Of a stretch of DNA of 64,000 bases, positions 9,434 to 20,012 are shown in pieces. This stretch comes from Zantedeschia hybrid cultivar. Taxonomy: Eukaryota; Streptophyta; Magnoliopsida; Alismatales; Araceae. Both the position numbers and the translations under genes were made by a program. The notes under the pieces were generated by a model. That model ran no database searches, was not told where the DNA came from, and saw only the letters and a program-made list of their open reading frames with translations. Every line of letters begins with the position of its first letter. Within the stretch, counting starts at the first letter, position 1. Location of the stretch: the NCBI GenBank assembly GCA_030544215.1, contig JARZZO010000008.1:32217614-32281613 (forward strand). Reading direction: 5' to 3'.

Positions 9434-11203
9434 AATATCAATCAGATCCTCTGAGCCGAAGGTAATGTCTTCTTGGTGGGGCCGCTTCGGCTCGACGTCG
9501 ACCGTCACTATTGTTGCAGAACTGTGTTGACGGCGCCTTAATCCTTCTCCTGGCCCTCCGGATATCATCATGATTGACCCAGCGCTGGGTCTTTGATGAG
9601 ATGTTTCCACCGGAGCCGAGGTAACCTTTGGCGGAGGAGCGGCTTCCTTCTCCGGAGGTTGTTGCGGCCTGGTCGCCTCAGGGACGTCCCGGTTCTGCTG
9701 TTGCCGAGGCTGCTCTCGCCGGTACTGCGGCAGTCTGCCCTCCCTGATAAGGTGGTCGATCTCCTCTCGAAGGTGCCGGCATTCTTCAGTTGAATGGCCG
9801 ATCTCCCGATGATACTCACAATATTTGCCGGGGTCCCTTCGGCGAGGGTCAGTTTTGATACGCTCCGACTGTCAGAGCATACCCTTCACCTCCATAAGCA
9901 TTCGGGAAGGAGGAGCGGGTAGCGGCAGGTACCACGGCTGCGGATCCTGTCGCTTTTCTCGGTCCCACTCCTCCCTCCGATATCGCTTATGGGAGGGTTC
10001 TTGATCTTCGGGTCGAGGGCGGACCACCAGGGGGGCAGGCGCCGATACTGCTTCGGCTGTACCTTTGCCTTTGGACATCATCAGGGCCTCCCGGTTGATA
10101 TATTTATGGGCCCGGACTACGAGGTCCTGGAAGGTAGGGGGATGGCGTTTCCCAATGGAACCGAGAAGCCCTTCATCCCGGCACCTACTGATTACGGCCG
10201 AGACCGCAATCGAGCTGTCCAGGTTTGGGATCTGGGCGGCTTCGGCCCGGAATTTAGTGAAATATTCCTGAAGGGTCTCGGCGGGGCCTTGCCGAATGGC
10301 CAATAGGCTGGCGGAAGTTTTACACTGCCGGGTGGCGTCATAGAACTGGTCGATAAATAACTGGCCCAACTAGACTAAGGAGTGGATGGAGTTGGGGGCC
10401 AATGTCTCGAACTAGGTTAGGGCAGTCTTCTCAAGGGTGAGGGGGAAGAGACGGCAACGAACTGCCTCGGCAACCCCTCGAACAGAGAGGTAGGTACTGA
10501 ACCTTTGGAAGTGGCAGACCGGATCTGTCATTCCGTCGTAGAGGGGGCCTTTCGGCAGTTTAAAGTTAGGAGGTACCTCGGTAGCCAGGAGTTCTGGCGT
10601 GAATGGGGTTTGCTCCAAGATGGTGCTGGCAAGGGGCGCTCCGTACGGCCGAGACACCATCTGTTGCATCTCCTTCCTCATCGCCGTCAACCGCCGGTCC
10701 AGGTCCGGGGCAGTTGAGGTGGTAACCGAGCGTCCTCCGGTTCCGGCTGGGCGAAACTCGGACGAAGCATAACCTTGCTCCGTCACCATGCGCTCGGTGC
10801 GAGGGACTCGGGCAGGCGGTGCCGAAGGCTCGCTACGCGCCGTGGTGGTCTCGTCAAGGAAGACCTGCGAGGGTGCCGGCCGGAACCTTGTATCTTAGAC
10901 GGGATAGAATGGAGGAGGCGATACTTGCTGGGGAAGCTGGCCCAGCAATCTCATGCGCTGGGAGATGGCAGACACCATATCTTGCAGAGGTGCAAGAGAG
11001 GTAACGACAGCAGCTAGCATCGCCATCTGCTGCTGAAGTACTCCCACCCGGTCGTCTCCAGCAGCGAGGGACTCTGATATGACAGGCAAAGCCGTGCTTG
11101 GTAGAGCAGACGGGGCGCCTTCGGAGTGTAGTGGCTGCGCTGAAGCTTCCCGCGTCTCTGTCTCGTTTTGTCCGGATCGTCGGGTTACAGGACGATGAGA
11201 CAT
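9434..11203 (-). pseudogene. gag: gag region of element 1
   Basis: The N-terminus (from 11203) is low-complexity and polar, followed by the Retrotrans_gag capsid domain (PF03732) at about 10620-10050 with FQRFSTYL and IRQGPAETLQEY motifs. A short Cys/His box (C-x2-H-x4-H-x4-C) lies at about 9790-9830, in the place of the nucleocapsid zinc knuckle. A Pro/Gln-rich linker follows up to protease. Stops at 10895, 10412, 10370 and 9872 interrupt it. The start is chosen because it is the first ATG after the PBS and lies in the phase that runs through pol. Confidence 0.85.
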
Positions 11204-11217
11204 GACTATTTGCTTGA

Positions 11218-11235
11218 TTCCTACAGACGGCGCCA
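11218..11235 (-). other. Primer-binding site of element 1
   Basis: On the minus strand, two bases after the 5' LTR terminus (..CATCA), the sequence reads TGGCGCCGTCTGTAGGAA. Starting with TGG and its place fit a tRNA 3'-end complement. The first eight bases match the PBS type used by many plant gypsy elements. I did not verify the exact tRNA. Confidence 0.8.
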
Positions 11236-11237
11236 CG

Positions 11238-12203
11238 TGATGTAGCCGAGGCTATCACGACCGGATTCCGAGGCTGGGATCCGATATTGGGATCCGAAGC
11301 TGGATCGGATCGGAGAAGGGGCCCGACGGGGATCCGGAACGCGGCGAGGGTGGAGATGAGGCCGAAGATCCGAAGCCGAGGGTCGCCCGGTCGGATGTGG
11401 GCTGGCCTGCGGAAGGCGCAGCCGAAGTTCCTCCGGTTGAAAGACAGCTGGTGTGGGACGGAGCCGAGACACCTTCGGTCGAGGAAGACCAGCCAACGAA
11501 TGGCGTCGAGACCGGAGGAAGAAGTCCGAGGTCGGTGGTCGAGTCCGACTCGGAGAGGTCGGCGAAGATTCAAACCGAGCTCTTGCAGGAGGGAAAGAAG
11601 AAGAAAAAAACAGTCAGTAGGAGTCCCGGGCTTCGGCCCTTAGGAACCCCCTCCAACGGTTAAGTTAGCTTCTGAAGATGATTCGATTCAGAAGTCAAAG
11701 AGGTGGAAGAAGCAGCTTTAATGCTTTTTGGGCTGTAGTCCTTAAGGGTCACGAAGACATACCTTTGGTAATAAATAGCGGTGTATTTATAGCGGAGGAT
11801 AAAGGATGCTTAACGGTGGTAGCCGATATAGGACTATGTTCTGGGTTTATTGGTAAACCGCCATAGTGCCTAGTCCTCCCACCGAAGTGGGCTAGATACG
11901 GCTATTGGGCCGAAAGGAGGTAGGGCCGCTGACGGGCCAGATGCCGCTTAGTGGGCTGGAGCCTGATAGGCCGAGGGCTGCTGAGCCGCTAATGGGCCGA
12001 AGGCTATCGGACCGCTGATGGGCCAAAGGTTGCTGGGCCGCAGACGGGCCGCGGACGGGCCGAGGACCACTGGGCTACTTACTGGGCCGAGGGCCGCTGG
12101 GCCGCTAATGGGCCGAAGGCTGCCAGGGGGCTTCTTACTGCTGTTGTCGGACTGATCTGTGTTGGGCCTGTTTTAATGGGCCGAATCGGATTCTGCCTCA
12201 TCA
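11238..12203 (-). repeat. 5' LTR of element 1 (966 bp)
   Basis: Matches 606-1560. It is longer by one 11-bp duplication of a gcggacgggcc unit in the U3 array near 12040-12060. It is followed directly by the GGTTA target duplication. Confidence 0.95.
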
Positions 12204-12208
12204 GGTTA
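12204..12208. other. Target-site duplication, right copy (GGTTA)
   Basis: Exact repeat of 601-605, directly after the LTR terminus CATCA. Joining the two flanks rebuilds a continuous 160-bp repeat unit. Confidence 0.93.
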
Positions 12209-12830
12209 TATGGCCGCTCTACCAATAAGAGAGAACCAATAACCACAAAGTCATTCTATTGAGAATAAACCACTAAAATTATGGCTACTCTATTAATAAG
12301 AGTAAACCAACAAATTATTAGAAAAAATCCATAGATAATGGTCACAATAATAAAATGATTCATGTGGCATATGGCCGCTCTACCAATAAGGGAGAACTAA
12401 TAATCACATGGTCGTTCTATTAAGAATGAACCATTGAAACTTAGTTACTCTAGCAATGAGAGTAAACCAACAAATTATTAGAAAAAATCAATAGATAATG
12501 GTCACTCTAATGAAATGATTTATGTTGTGTATGGCCGCTCTACCAATGTGAGAGAACAAATAACCACATGGTCATTCTATTAAGAATGAACCATTAAAAA
12601 TTAGTTACTCTACCAATAAGAGTAAACCAATAAATTATTAGAAAAATCTAATAGATAATGATCACTCTAATGAAATGATTCGTGCGGTGTACAGGCCGCT
12701 CCACTAATAAGAGAGAACCAATAATCACATGGTCATTCTATTAAGAATGAACCATTAAAAATTGGTTACTCTACCAATAAGAGTAAACCGAGTACAAATA
12801 AGGGCTATTTCACTAATAGAAATAAACCCA
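12204..12830. repeat. 160-bp tandem array made of mini-hairpin modules
   Basis: Units begin with TGGCCGCTCTACCAATAAG-like sequence at about 12210, 12371, 12531 and 12691 (period 160-161). Inside each unit there are about four submodules of 35-43 bp. Each submodule has a small palindrome (CTCT..AGAG, ATTCT..AGAAT) followed by AACCA. The array continues to the left of element 1 at 412-605. It lies downstream of the minus-strand TATA box at 13002-13008, so it may belong to the R/U5 or leader part of an older LTR. Confidence 0.88.
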
Positions 12831-13001
12831 CTTAATTTTATTATTGTTCAAAATACTACAATAATAAACAAAAAATAAAATTAAAATCTTCTAGAAGGGT
12901 CTTTTCCCTCTTTCTTTTCTGCAGAATTCCTTGAGCAGAGCCTTTCCACTTCTTTTTTCTTTGGCTCTGGGCGTGTCTTCCATTTGGAGGGCTTGGGGGC
13001 C

Positions 13002-13008
13002 TTTTATA
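13002..13008 (-). promoter_or_regulatory. TATA box on the minus strand
   Basis: CCTATAAAAGGCC on the minus strand, downstream of a purine/pyrimidine-skewed region with GAGAGA runs. It is likely the promoter of the older LTR. Confidence 0.5.
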
Positions 13009-13074
13009 GGCCAAGATAGAGATGAGGGAGAGATAGAGATCGGGTGGGAGTGAGAGAGAGAAGATAGAGATGAG

Positions 13075-13440
13075 AGGGGGAACCGGTGGCACCCCTCTCC
13101 CCACCAGTGGGTCCCCCCCTCCCCCCGCCCTACACCGGTGGGGGGGGTGGGGGCCCCTCCTCCTTGCCCTTTTTTTTCTTTCTCCCTTTCTTTTTTTCTT
13201 TCTCTTTTTCTTTTTCTGTTTTCCCCTTCTTGACCCCCCACCACCACCGGGGGGGGGGGGGGGGCCAAGGCTATTCTCTTCACCACCGGTCTCTTCTCTC
13301 TCTCTCTACTGTTGTTCTCAAAACCGCCCCCCTCTCTTTTCTCTTTTTTTGATTTTTTTTACGATCGTGCCCTCCTTTCTTCTTCCTTTTATACTTCTCT
13401 CCCCATCCCTTTGGTTTCTTCTTTTTGGAGGGGTGCATAA
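13075..13440. repeat. Low-complexity C/T- and G-run region with CCACCGGTGG palindromes
   Basis: Long pyrimidine tracts alternate with G runs (16 G at 13249-13264, another G-rich run near 13140). Several CACCGGTGG/CCACCAGTGG-type palindromes are present. The open frames here are Pro/Phe/Leu- or Lys/Arg-rich low complexity and are not credible genes. Confidence 0.7.
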
Positions 13441-13730
13441 CAAGGACAAACATAGGGCCTGCTACCCTCTTGTTGCGTGGTACTGTTGTGGTTAAGGTAT
13501 TCTCTTCATCTCTTCACAAATACACCTCGTGCATGCTTGTATGTTGCACGCGTTATATTGGATTTATGAATCCTAGTTTTAATGTATGTGGCTATGTTCT
13601 AGGATAAACCCTAGCTTCTTGTTTTGCATACATGCATGCATAAATCCTACACGTAGGCTTGTTTAGAGTAAAACGCTAGTGTGAGAAAACTTGAAATTTT
13701 TTGTTCAAACAATTGACCCCCACGGGAGGC

Positions 13731-14280
13731 ATGTTGGAGACAATGTTGTAGGCATGTCTCATGTGCACTTCCTTTGTCTAACTTCGATTTATGTCGGTTG
13801 CATGCATTTGTTTCACTCTCGACTAGACCTGGGACTCCATTGTTCATCTAGGGTTGACCTTAAATTATGATTTTGATGCCTTCTTGGGCTTGAAAACCCT
13901 GACTGATGACTTCTGACGGTTTCTTTGGCTTGACGAAGACCTGAGCTTGACTTCTTTTGGGTTTGGAACCACTGGTTTGATGTCTTTTTGGGTTCAGTAT
14001 CCGGATTAGATTTACTTTGAGAGTGGGAATCTTAACTTTGGAGTCTTAGGATTCAATACCCTCTGACTTGGTTTCTAGGGTTTGCCCAGTCTTGAGCTTT
14101 TAGGGTCTAATGGCCCTATCCTTGCATCTTTTTAGGACTCTGAGTCCAAACTTCGCCTGTTATCCAAGGTTATAGTATCTTCATGCTATTTTCCTTTTCT
14201 TTGTTCTTGTGTTTCTTATGTTTGACTTGTTTGTCTTCTTCTTTTGTTGTCTGCAGCTCTTTCCCCCGCCCTCTGACTAG
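13731..14280. other. No gene seen; probable leader of the PMD pseudogene
   Basis: Many imperfect repeats of 'gggtttgg / tcttgagctt' type but no convincing reading frame. A splice acceptor-like sequence (TTGTCTGCAG) lies at about 14246-14255, just before the coding block, so part of this stretch may have been a 5' UTR or intron. Confidence 0.4.
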
Positions 14281-16490
14281 ATGACGGCCATTGGAGGTTT
14301 CCCTACTGCGGGGCAAGCTGAGGTTCTAGGAGAGGTTGGTCCTGGGCAGCCTGTGCTTGACTTCGGTTTTACCCGGGTGGCACAGTCCCACCTCCGAGTT
14401 ACTTCTAAGGATGCAATCCCCACTGATCCAGCACACATTGTCTTCCGCAGTGGTTTCTTTTCTTTCGTCAGGAATGTCGGACTAGAGCAGCATTTTCCGT
14501 TAGATTTCTCCATTCATGAGCTGATCCGAAGAGCGATTACCCTTGAGGACGGAGTCGAGACAATCCTGCCTCCAGATGCCCGCCGCGACTTAGAGATAGC
14601 CATCCTTCTGGAGAGGGATAATATGGAGCGTCTGGTCTCCACTTCATATCCAACTTTTCCTCCTCTGGCCCATCGAGTTGTGGAGTATCCCTCCCCAGCA
14701 CAGATAAGTCCAGTGTGGGACTTGTTGCAGATACACAGTACCTCTCACACCTTTCAGCCCGTTGGATGGACTTCTTCTGGTGGTCTTCCTGCTGTCGGTT
14801 CTGGGCAGTTTGTAGGTTCTTTTTTGATGGCAGTGGCAAAGGGCTCGGTGCATGAGCCATTTGATCATCCAATACTTCTTTGTGACATTATATCAGGGGA
14901 TCATCCTGGCTGACAAGGACATTTGAAAATGAGGGCTTTACACAATTTCCATCCTGAGGCGACAGAGTGGCTCCAATACACATTGCGGTATCATGGCCGA
15001 TTGTTGGAGGACGTAGGCATATATCAGGCGGTAGCGGCTGCTCAGTACAGCTACCCTTAGTATTCTTACTTCATTCAGGTCCTGACAGAACGGTATATAT
15101 TGGAGACCAACACCAATAAGGCGAGACGGCACTAGACCTATGGGCTTTTCACCGTATATCAGGACTCCCCATCACCGGCGAGCCCTATGAGGAGGTGGTG
15201 CTGGACAAGTTCTACTGTAGTGTCACAGACGGGATAGGCTCTTATATGACTCCATATTCTTATCACTATCTCTTGAAGGTATGGAGAGATCTCTCCTATG
15301 TGAGGAGGCCCTCTTCCTCTGAGGCAGGCAGTTCCAGTGGACATGGCCGAGTTTCTGTGTCACCTTAGATCATATATTTCTACGGCGGTCTATCTATTAC
15401 AGGAAGCATTTTGCAGATATCTCTGGCAAACAGAGTCTTCCCGAGATCCCCAGGAGCAAGCTCCCATCCCACCACTTTGTCGTCGAGCCTGAGCCTCAGA
15501 CGGTTAATCTGTGGGAGCTTGACAATGTTACTTACGTGGCTGCCTATCTTCCATATTGGTTAGTTACTTTTGCCATACCCTACAGCAACAAGGAGGTTTT
15601 ACGACCCGAGGTACTTTTGATAGCCTGTCGTCTAGCCGCTGGTACCCGATTGGCGATTGCATTTGCTGCCCTAGTAGGTATTTACCACTCCTTTGGGGCG
15701 CTTAGCAGTTTAACTAACCCGCCGAGGTGTTCCATAGTGATGGCTACTCACTACGTTAGTGCTTGGGCCAATTTAGTACTTCCCAGTTTGACATCCATCA
15801 GGGGCAAGGTGAGCACAACTTTTCCCACTATCCTTCAGTTTGCTGGTCAGCACAGCGGTGACGAGGCCGTCAGTTGTCTTTTTCTCGGGACACCCTTGGA
15901 TTCATTCCTTTCCTGTCTTCTCAACGGTTGGATTTCAACCATTCTTCGCGATAGTTCCGTCCATTTGCTAACAGAAGGGGTGCTATAGATCGCCCATGGT
16001 TTGACCCGTGGATTGGTGAAATGGGTCATAGCATAGATGTTTCTGACAGGTAGCTACACCCCAGGTTACTTGTACTGAAGAAAGGGAGCATTGTCATCTT
16101 TAAGCCATACTACCCTCACCGCTTCTCACGGTATTTTGGGTATCATTAGAGAGTACCTCTAGGTCTTACATTTGCCGGTCTACCACAGGTGTACGAGAGC
16201 CACAACGGACATTTAGTGGCTCGCCTGTGGTGGAATCTGTCTCAGCACAAAACGACAGGCCTCAGGTTCCTTTTCCCACTTACAAGGGTGGGATGACCGT
16301 CACTTTTGCTACTTAGGGGCGGCGTCGTGGAGGCAACTTCTGCCAGCAGAGTAGAGACATCCGCGTCTTTGGGGCTGTGCACGGCGATGCTCCAGATTGC
16401 TTCTTCTTCAAGTGGCGCGTCAAAGGTATGCGCGGGATAAGAAAAGATTTTTGCCAGGCACACTTATAAAGGGAGGAAAGGCTCTTCCTC
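14281..16490 (+). pseudogene. Decayed plant mobile domain (PMD) gene
   Basis: An opening frame at 14281-14913 is followed by pieces in different phases that still read as a PMD protein (PF10536): ISGLPITGEPYEEVV near 15150-15200, SHHFVVEPEP then AAYLPYWLVTFAIPYSNKEV near 15460-15600, IACRLAAGTRLAIAFAALVG near 15620-15680, and PYYPHRFSRYFGYH near 16105-16150. Stops and frameshifts are frequent, for example after 14913, near 15060 and after 15988. PMD proteins occur both as host genes (the MAIL1/MAIN family) and in retrotransposons. The place next to a minus-strand LTR and the opposite orientation to that LTR suggest this is the convergent gene of an old Tat-type element whose pol is missing. 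Function is lost. Confidence 0.75.
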
Positions 16491-17489
16491 CGTAGCATAG
16501 CTTTTTATTAAGTGTCCCTTAATTAAAGCAATAACTTCATATCAACAATTGCCAAGAAATTATAAATATCTTATCAATTAATCAAAAAATATATTAACAA
16601 CATTTGTTAATAAGTTTTAAGATCACATCTTAAAGAACCCCTCTAATCACTTAATTAAAAGTAAATTAACAACATTTGTTAATTAGAATTAAGATCACAT
16701 CTTAAAGAACCCCCTTTAATTGAAAATAATAAATTAAAATTTTAAAACATATTTTAAACAAAATTTAATTACATTTTCAAGTTAAATGGGCGGGGTTTAT
16801 GTTTAATAAAGGGTTTTGGGGTTAAATGGGCAGGGGTTAGAAGGGCTTAACGGGCCGGCAAGCCAGCTGGCTTTGGCCAGACTAGCTTGGGCCGGCCCAG
16901 GTGCCTGGGCCCGAGCTAGGCCTGCCCATAGTAGGCCTAGGCCTGGCTCGAGTCCAGCCTAGACCGCCCAGGCGGGCCGGGCCGGGCCAGGACCCGCACC
17001 GGGTCTGCGACTAGGGCGCCCGATGCCTCCCCTTCCTGGTATCTTCTCTGGTGCCGGCAGGAAGGAGCAAGGGTGGCCAGAAACGGCATGGCAATGCCCC
17101 CTTTGTCCCCGATGCCGGCGATGGCCGGTCGGCGTGGCCATTACTACCGAACAGTCCAGCATGAGAAGAAGAAAGATGGGAGGCATTCCCGCCGGTCACT
17201 GGCGACCACGGAGGCCCGTCGAGATCAAGAAGACACTGTCGGTCATACCGGCCTGCACAATGGTGGTGTCTGATCAACATCAACACCCCTTCCAAGCCCA
17301 TGAAGACCGGTTCTTCATCTCCATGAACAACAATACGAAAAACCCAAAAAAAAAATTGATTTTCTCTACAGAAAAATAGTCTAACTATCATAGTTCATCC
17401 CATGAACAGTTACCGCGAGAGAAAAATTAAATTTAGCATGGAATTAATTATAGAATGATAATTTCAGCAATCCGAAACGGGTCAGAGCG
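16491..17489. other. No gene seen; AT-rich then GC-rich non-coding DNA
   Basis: 16500-16780 is AT-rich and contains the direct repeat listed separately. 16800-17000 is rich in GGGCC/GCCCGGG-type runs. The GC-rich part up to 17400 gives overlapping frames on both strands with no recognisable domain. It may be the remaining internal DNA of the copia-type element whose PBS is at 17490-17509. Confidence 0.4.
16592..16737. repeat. 73-bp direct repeat, two copies
   Basis: ATTAACAACATTTGTTAAT followed by AAGATCACATCTTAAAGAAC appears at 16592 and again at 16665 with few differences. Each copy contains two small palindromes (AACAaCATTTGTT, AAGATCACATCTT). Confidence 0.8.
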
Positions 17490-17509
17490 GAATATGGCTC
17501 TAATGCCAC
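17490..17509 (-). other. Primer-binding site of a copia-type element
   Basis: On the minus strand the sequence next to the LTR end reads TGGCATTAGAGCC, two transitions away from the usual initiator-Met tRNA site TGGTATCAGAGCC. Confidence 0.7.
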
Positions 17510-19080
17510 TGTTGGGTCTGGGAGGGACGCAAAGAACGTAGCAGAATAAAAATAATAAAATAATCCCGTCCGATACCCACATATCCGTTTCGGAACAAAA
17601 ACGATAAAATTGAAAACTAGGATGTTATCATATCACCGTGCGCGGATTCGAATCCGCATCCGTATCTGTTCCGTCGAGGCGATGCCGCTAGCCGCATAAG
17701 CACCTAGCCTCCAGCGATATCCACGTAATCTTCCACGGTGGTTTGTCATCGCTCTCTCGTCCAGATCAGCACGCTCACTGAAGAATCTTCGCCGTAACAG
17801 CGGCCAAAACTCGTGGACGAAAATTCCCGACGTTCGGGAATTGCACGCGGCGAAGACAGGAAGACACTCGGCGCCCTGAAGGGGTCGCTCAGAGGAGGAG
17901 GAGGAGAGAGAGAGGGGGGCGGCCAACATTGAGAACACCTGGAGCTTGGCCCAGGGTTTCTCCACAGCTTGTCTATATATTAAGTCGGGGCGACTTTTCA
18001 TAAAAGTCTCTAAGTTAATAAAAAACCCACTAAAACACCATCGACTGAGAATCTATTTGCATGTGACCCTCTAGGCCCATTCACCAGTCCGATTTTTTGG
18101 TCGTTAAGTCTAATAATATTTTATTGACTTATAGTAATTAATTAATATCTCATATTTTAATTAATTACTTAATCGAATTAACATCTTATGTAAATTCGGC
18201 CGAATTTCTGATCAAGTTGGGTGCCAAGCAACACCGCATGATCCCGGAAAGTAATGGGATTCAGCAACCCACTCATGGTACCTATCCGCCCACAATTACC
18301 GCGTGGCTATATTCCTTCATTCACACAATGCTCTTGAGTCGACCTAAGGTATGGTCAATTGTGAAACCCTATATGGTCAACTCACTTGAATCAGACTCCG
18401 CTGTACAATATCAGAAAACACATTTCTGATATTGTGTCTGGTTTGCCCAGAGACTTCTGCAGATCTATCTTAGAGCATTCTCTCTGAGCGAATGATCCTC
18501 TATTGAATACATAATTACCTTCGAATTTCTTCCGCTGGATCCGATCCTTGACTATTAGAGATTTCATAGATAAATATTCGTAGGTCAAAGTCAAAGCCCA
18601 AAAGTCTACCGACAAAATGTCTTTGATATCTCAAGTCCAAAGATTAACCATGCCACTGTGACGATGAATCAAGCCGGTTGATAGTTAGATAAATTACCAT
18701 TCGGCGATTCATGTCGGATCAGTTCAATGAACTCATTCCCCAATGAGCACTTACAGGTTTACCGTAGTGTCTCCACACAAGTGACTAACAAGATCAGTCA
18801 CAGTCATCATATGAGCTAGAATAGTCTATACTAGTCATACCGAATGTTTGATGTCCTTCTCAAATATCCTACGACTATGAATAATTAAGAATATATGTTT
18901 ATAATTCATCAGTCTCATTATTATGATCTCATCATAATCCGATGACTTTTACATACATTCAAGGACTTCATTATGTGCAATAATAAATACGCCAATCTTG
19001 ATAATGAAACTAATGTCATTTATCAGTGAACCAGATTGTAACAGGTGCCTTATGATTAGCTTTGAGAACATTTATATCTA
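17510..19080 (-). repeat. copia-type LTR, minus orientation
   Basis: On the minus strand the LTR ends in CCCAGACCCAACA at 17510, directly followed by the PBS. It contains a TATATA box near 17975, and its body is homologous in inverted orientation to 20013-21248. The upper boundary is approximate: the sequence changes to gypsy LTR near 19080. Confidence 0.7.
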
Positions 19081-19082
19081 AT

Positions 19083-20012
19083 AGCAACTCCACAATGAAA
19101 ATTCATTTGTTTGATACTCCTTTTAAAACCCCTATGCAATAGGTGGATATCAATGAAGTGCGTGAAAAAAATAGTGATGAATGCTTTAATGAAAACAATG
19201 AGAAAAACAATGATCTAATCAAGAAAATTAGAAGAAGAAGAAGAAGAAGATTGGCCCCTCTAAAGCCATCATCCTTCTACACTCCAAAGGAAAGCTTGGA
19301 AGGAAGAATATGATGCTCCAATGCTTGTCCACGTTCTGCACAAATGGTTCCTCCTTTCACCTTGAGAAGAGCTCCAAATCATGCAATCGTCAACCTCTTT
19401 GAATGCTCAAAGGGGTAATATATATATAGAGCACTCTTTGGAGGAGTTTAAGCCTCAAAAGCCTCTACCTTGACCACCGAGTTGCCATAGATAATTACCA
19501 TCAAATTAGAAACATTTTCACTATAGAAATCAGATAATCTTGATGAAACCGTACATATCAATACTTCTCTGAAATGCGTCGTTCTCAAACGATGCCTATT
19601 AGAAAGGCGTCGGCCTACCCGGACGTCTTTAGAGGGGCTAAAATACGAAGGATAATCTCGAAAAAAGAAAAGATAATTATAAAGTCTCTAAAACACGTCG
19701 ACCACGTAACATGTGATTTAGATAAATAGGAAATTGATTGAGAGTCAAATTGACAATCGGACAGGATTAGGAAGCTGAATCACGTCGACCATGAGCGACG
19801 CCATTCAACTTAATCTTTATCGATTAACGAATTTAAGCCAAAATTAATTTCACGTAGAAATCTAAATAACGTCGACCACGAGCGATGTGAATTAGAAGAC
19901 TTTGATAAAAATAACAAAAATTAATCAATGATTCAAAATCAGACCATTTCGGGGCATCATAAATGTAATATGAAATTTACTCAATGTGAAGTTAAAAATT
20001 AGTGTGTCTACA
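19083..20012 (-). repeat. Truncated gypsy LTR (same superfamily as elements 2 and 3)
   Basis: On the minus strand it starts TGTAGACACACTAATTTTTAAC at 20012, like the LTR starts at 51376 and 33407. It carries the GACGTC-type modules (near 19575, 19690, 19785 and 19865) and a TATATATA box near 19420. It matches only the first 900 bp of the family LTR; the last 400 bp and all internal DNA are missing. Confidence 0.7.

Larger units (their letters stand above)
5684..11203 (-). pseudogene. gag-pol: gag-pol polyprotein of element 1, one phase with 11 stops
   Basis: From the ATG at 11203 (35 bases inside the 5' LTR) to the TAA at 5684-5686 the frame never shifts, giving 1840 codons. It is interrupted by stops at 10895 (TAA), 10412 (TAG), 10370 (TAG), 9872 (TGA), 9431 (TAG), 8327 (TAG), 7052 (TGA), 6737 (TGA), 6236 (TAG), 5735 (TAA) and 5717 (TAG); coordinates are the low end of each codon. 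Every one can be explained by a single transition from a Gln, Arg or Trp codon. The domain order is gag, protease, RT, RNase H, archaeal-type RNase H, integrase. The polyprotein would make the virus-like particle, copy the RNA and insert the DNA. As it stands it cannot be made. Confidence 0.93.
606..12203 (-). mobile_element. Complete Tat-clade Ty3/gypsy LTR retrotransposon (element 1)
   Basis: An 11.6-kb element read on the minus strand. Both LTRs end TGATG...CATCA and are flanked by the 5-bp duplication GGTTA. Reading on the minus strand, the order is 5' LTR (12203-11238), PBS, gag, protease, RT, two RNase H domains, integrase (ends 5684), a 73-bp tandem array, a convergent gene on the plus strand, PPT (1561-1576) and 3' LTR (1560-606). 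Dual RNase H, no chromodomain and an extra opposite-strand gene are hallmarks of the Tat clade (Grande/Retand/RIRE2 type). A hand alignment of the LTRs shows about 27 substitutions, some 23 of them transitions, and one 11-bp duplication, so the insertion is fairly young. At the rate often used for plants it would be around a million years old, with methylation inflating the figure. Stops in gag-pol make it non-autonomous now. Confidence 0.95.
12204..13711 (-). repeat. Probable older LTR, minus orientation, host of the Tat insertion
   Basis: On the minus strand the proposed LTR starts TGTTTGAACA at 13711. It is preceded by a purine-rich tract (complement of 13712-13730, containing GTGGGGGTC), as a PPT would be. 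A TATAAAA box follows at 13008-13002, and then the hairpin array. The other LTR end is not identified and may lie left of 606. The position next to a plus-strand PMD gene repeats the layout of the other Tat elements in the window. The assignment is inferred. Confidence 0.45.

Noticed and set aside
9989..10306. Plus-strand frame of 105 codons in the gag region
   Set aside because: It is the complement of a well-supported gag domain and shows no homology of its own.
12891..13495. Lys/Arg-rich and Pro/Phe-rich frames
   Set aside because: They come from polypurine/polypyrimidine and G runs; compositional only.
16959..17391. GC-rich frames on both strands next to the copia PBS
   Set aside because: No domain, strong GC bias, and overlapping frames on both strands; left as non-coding internal DNA.
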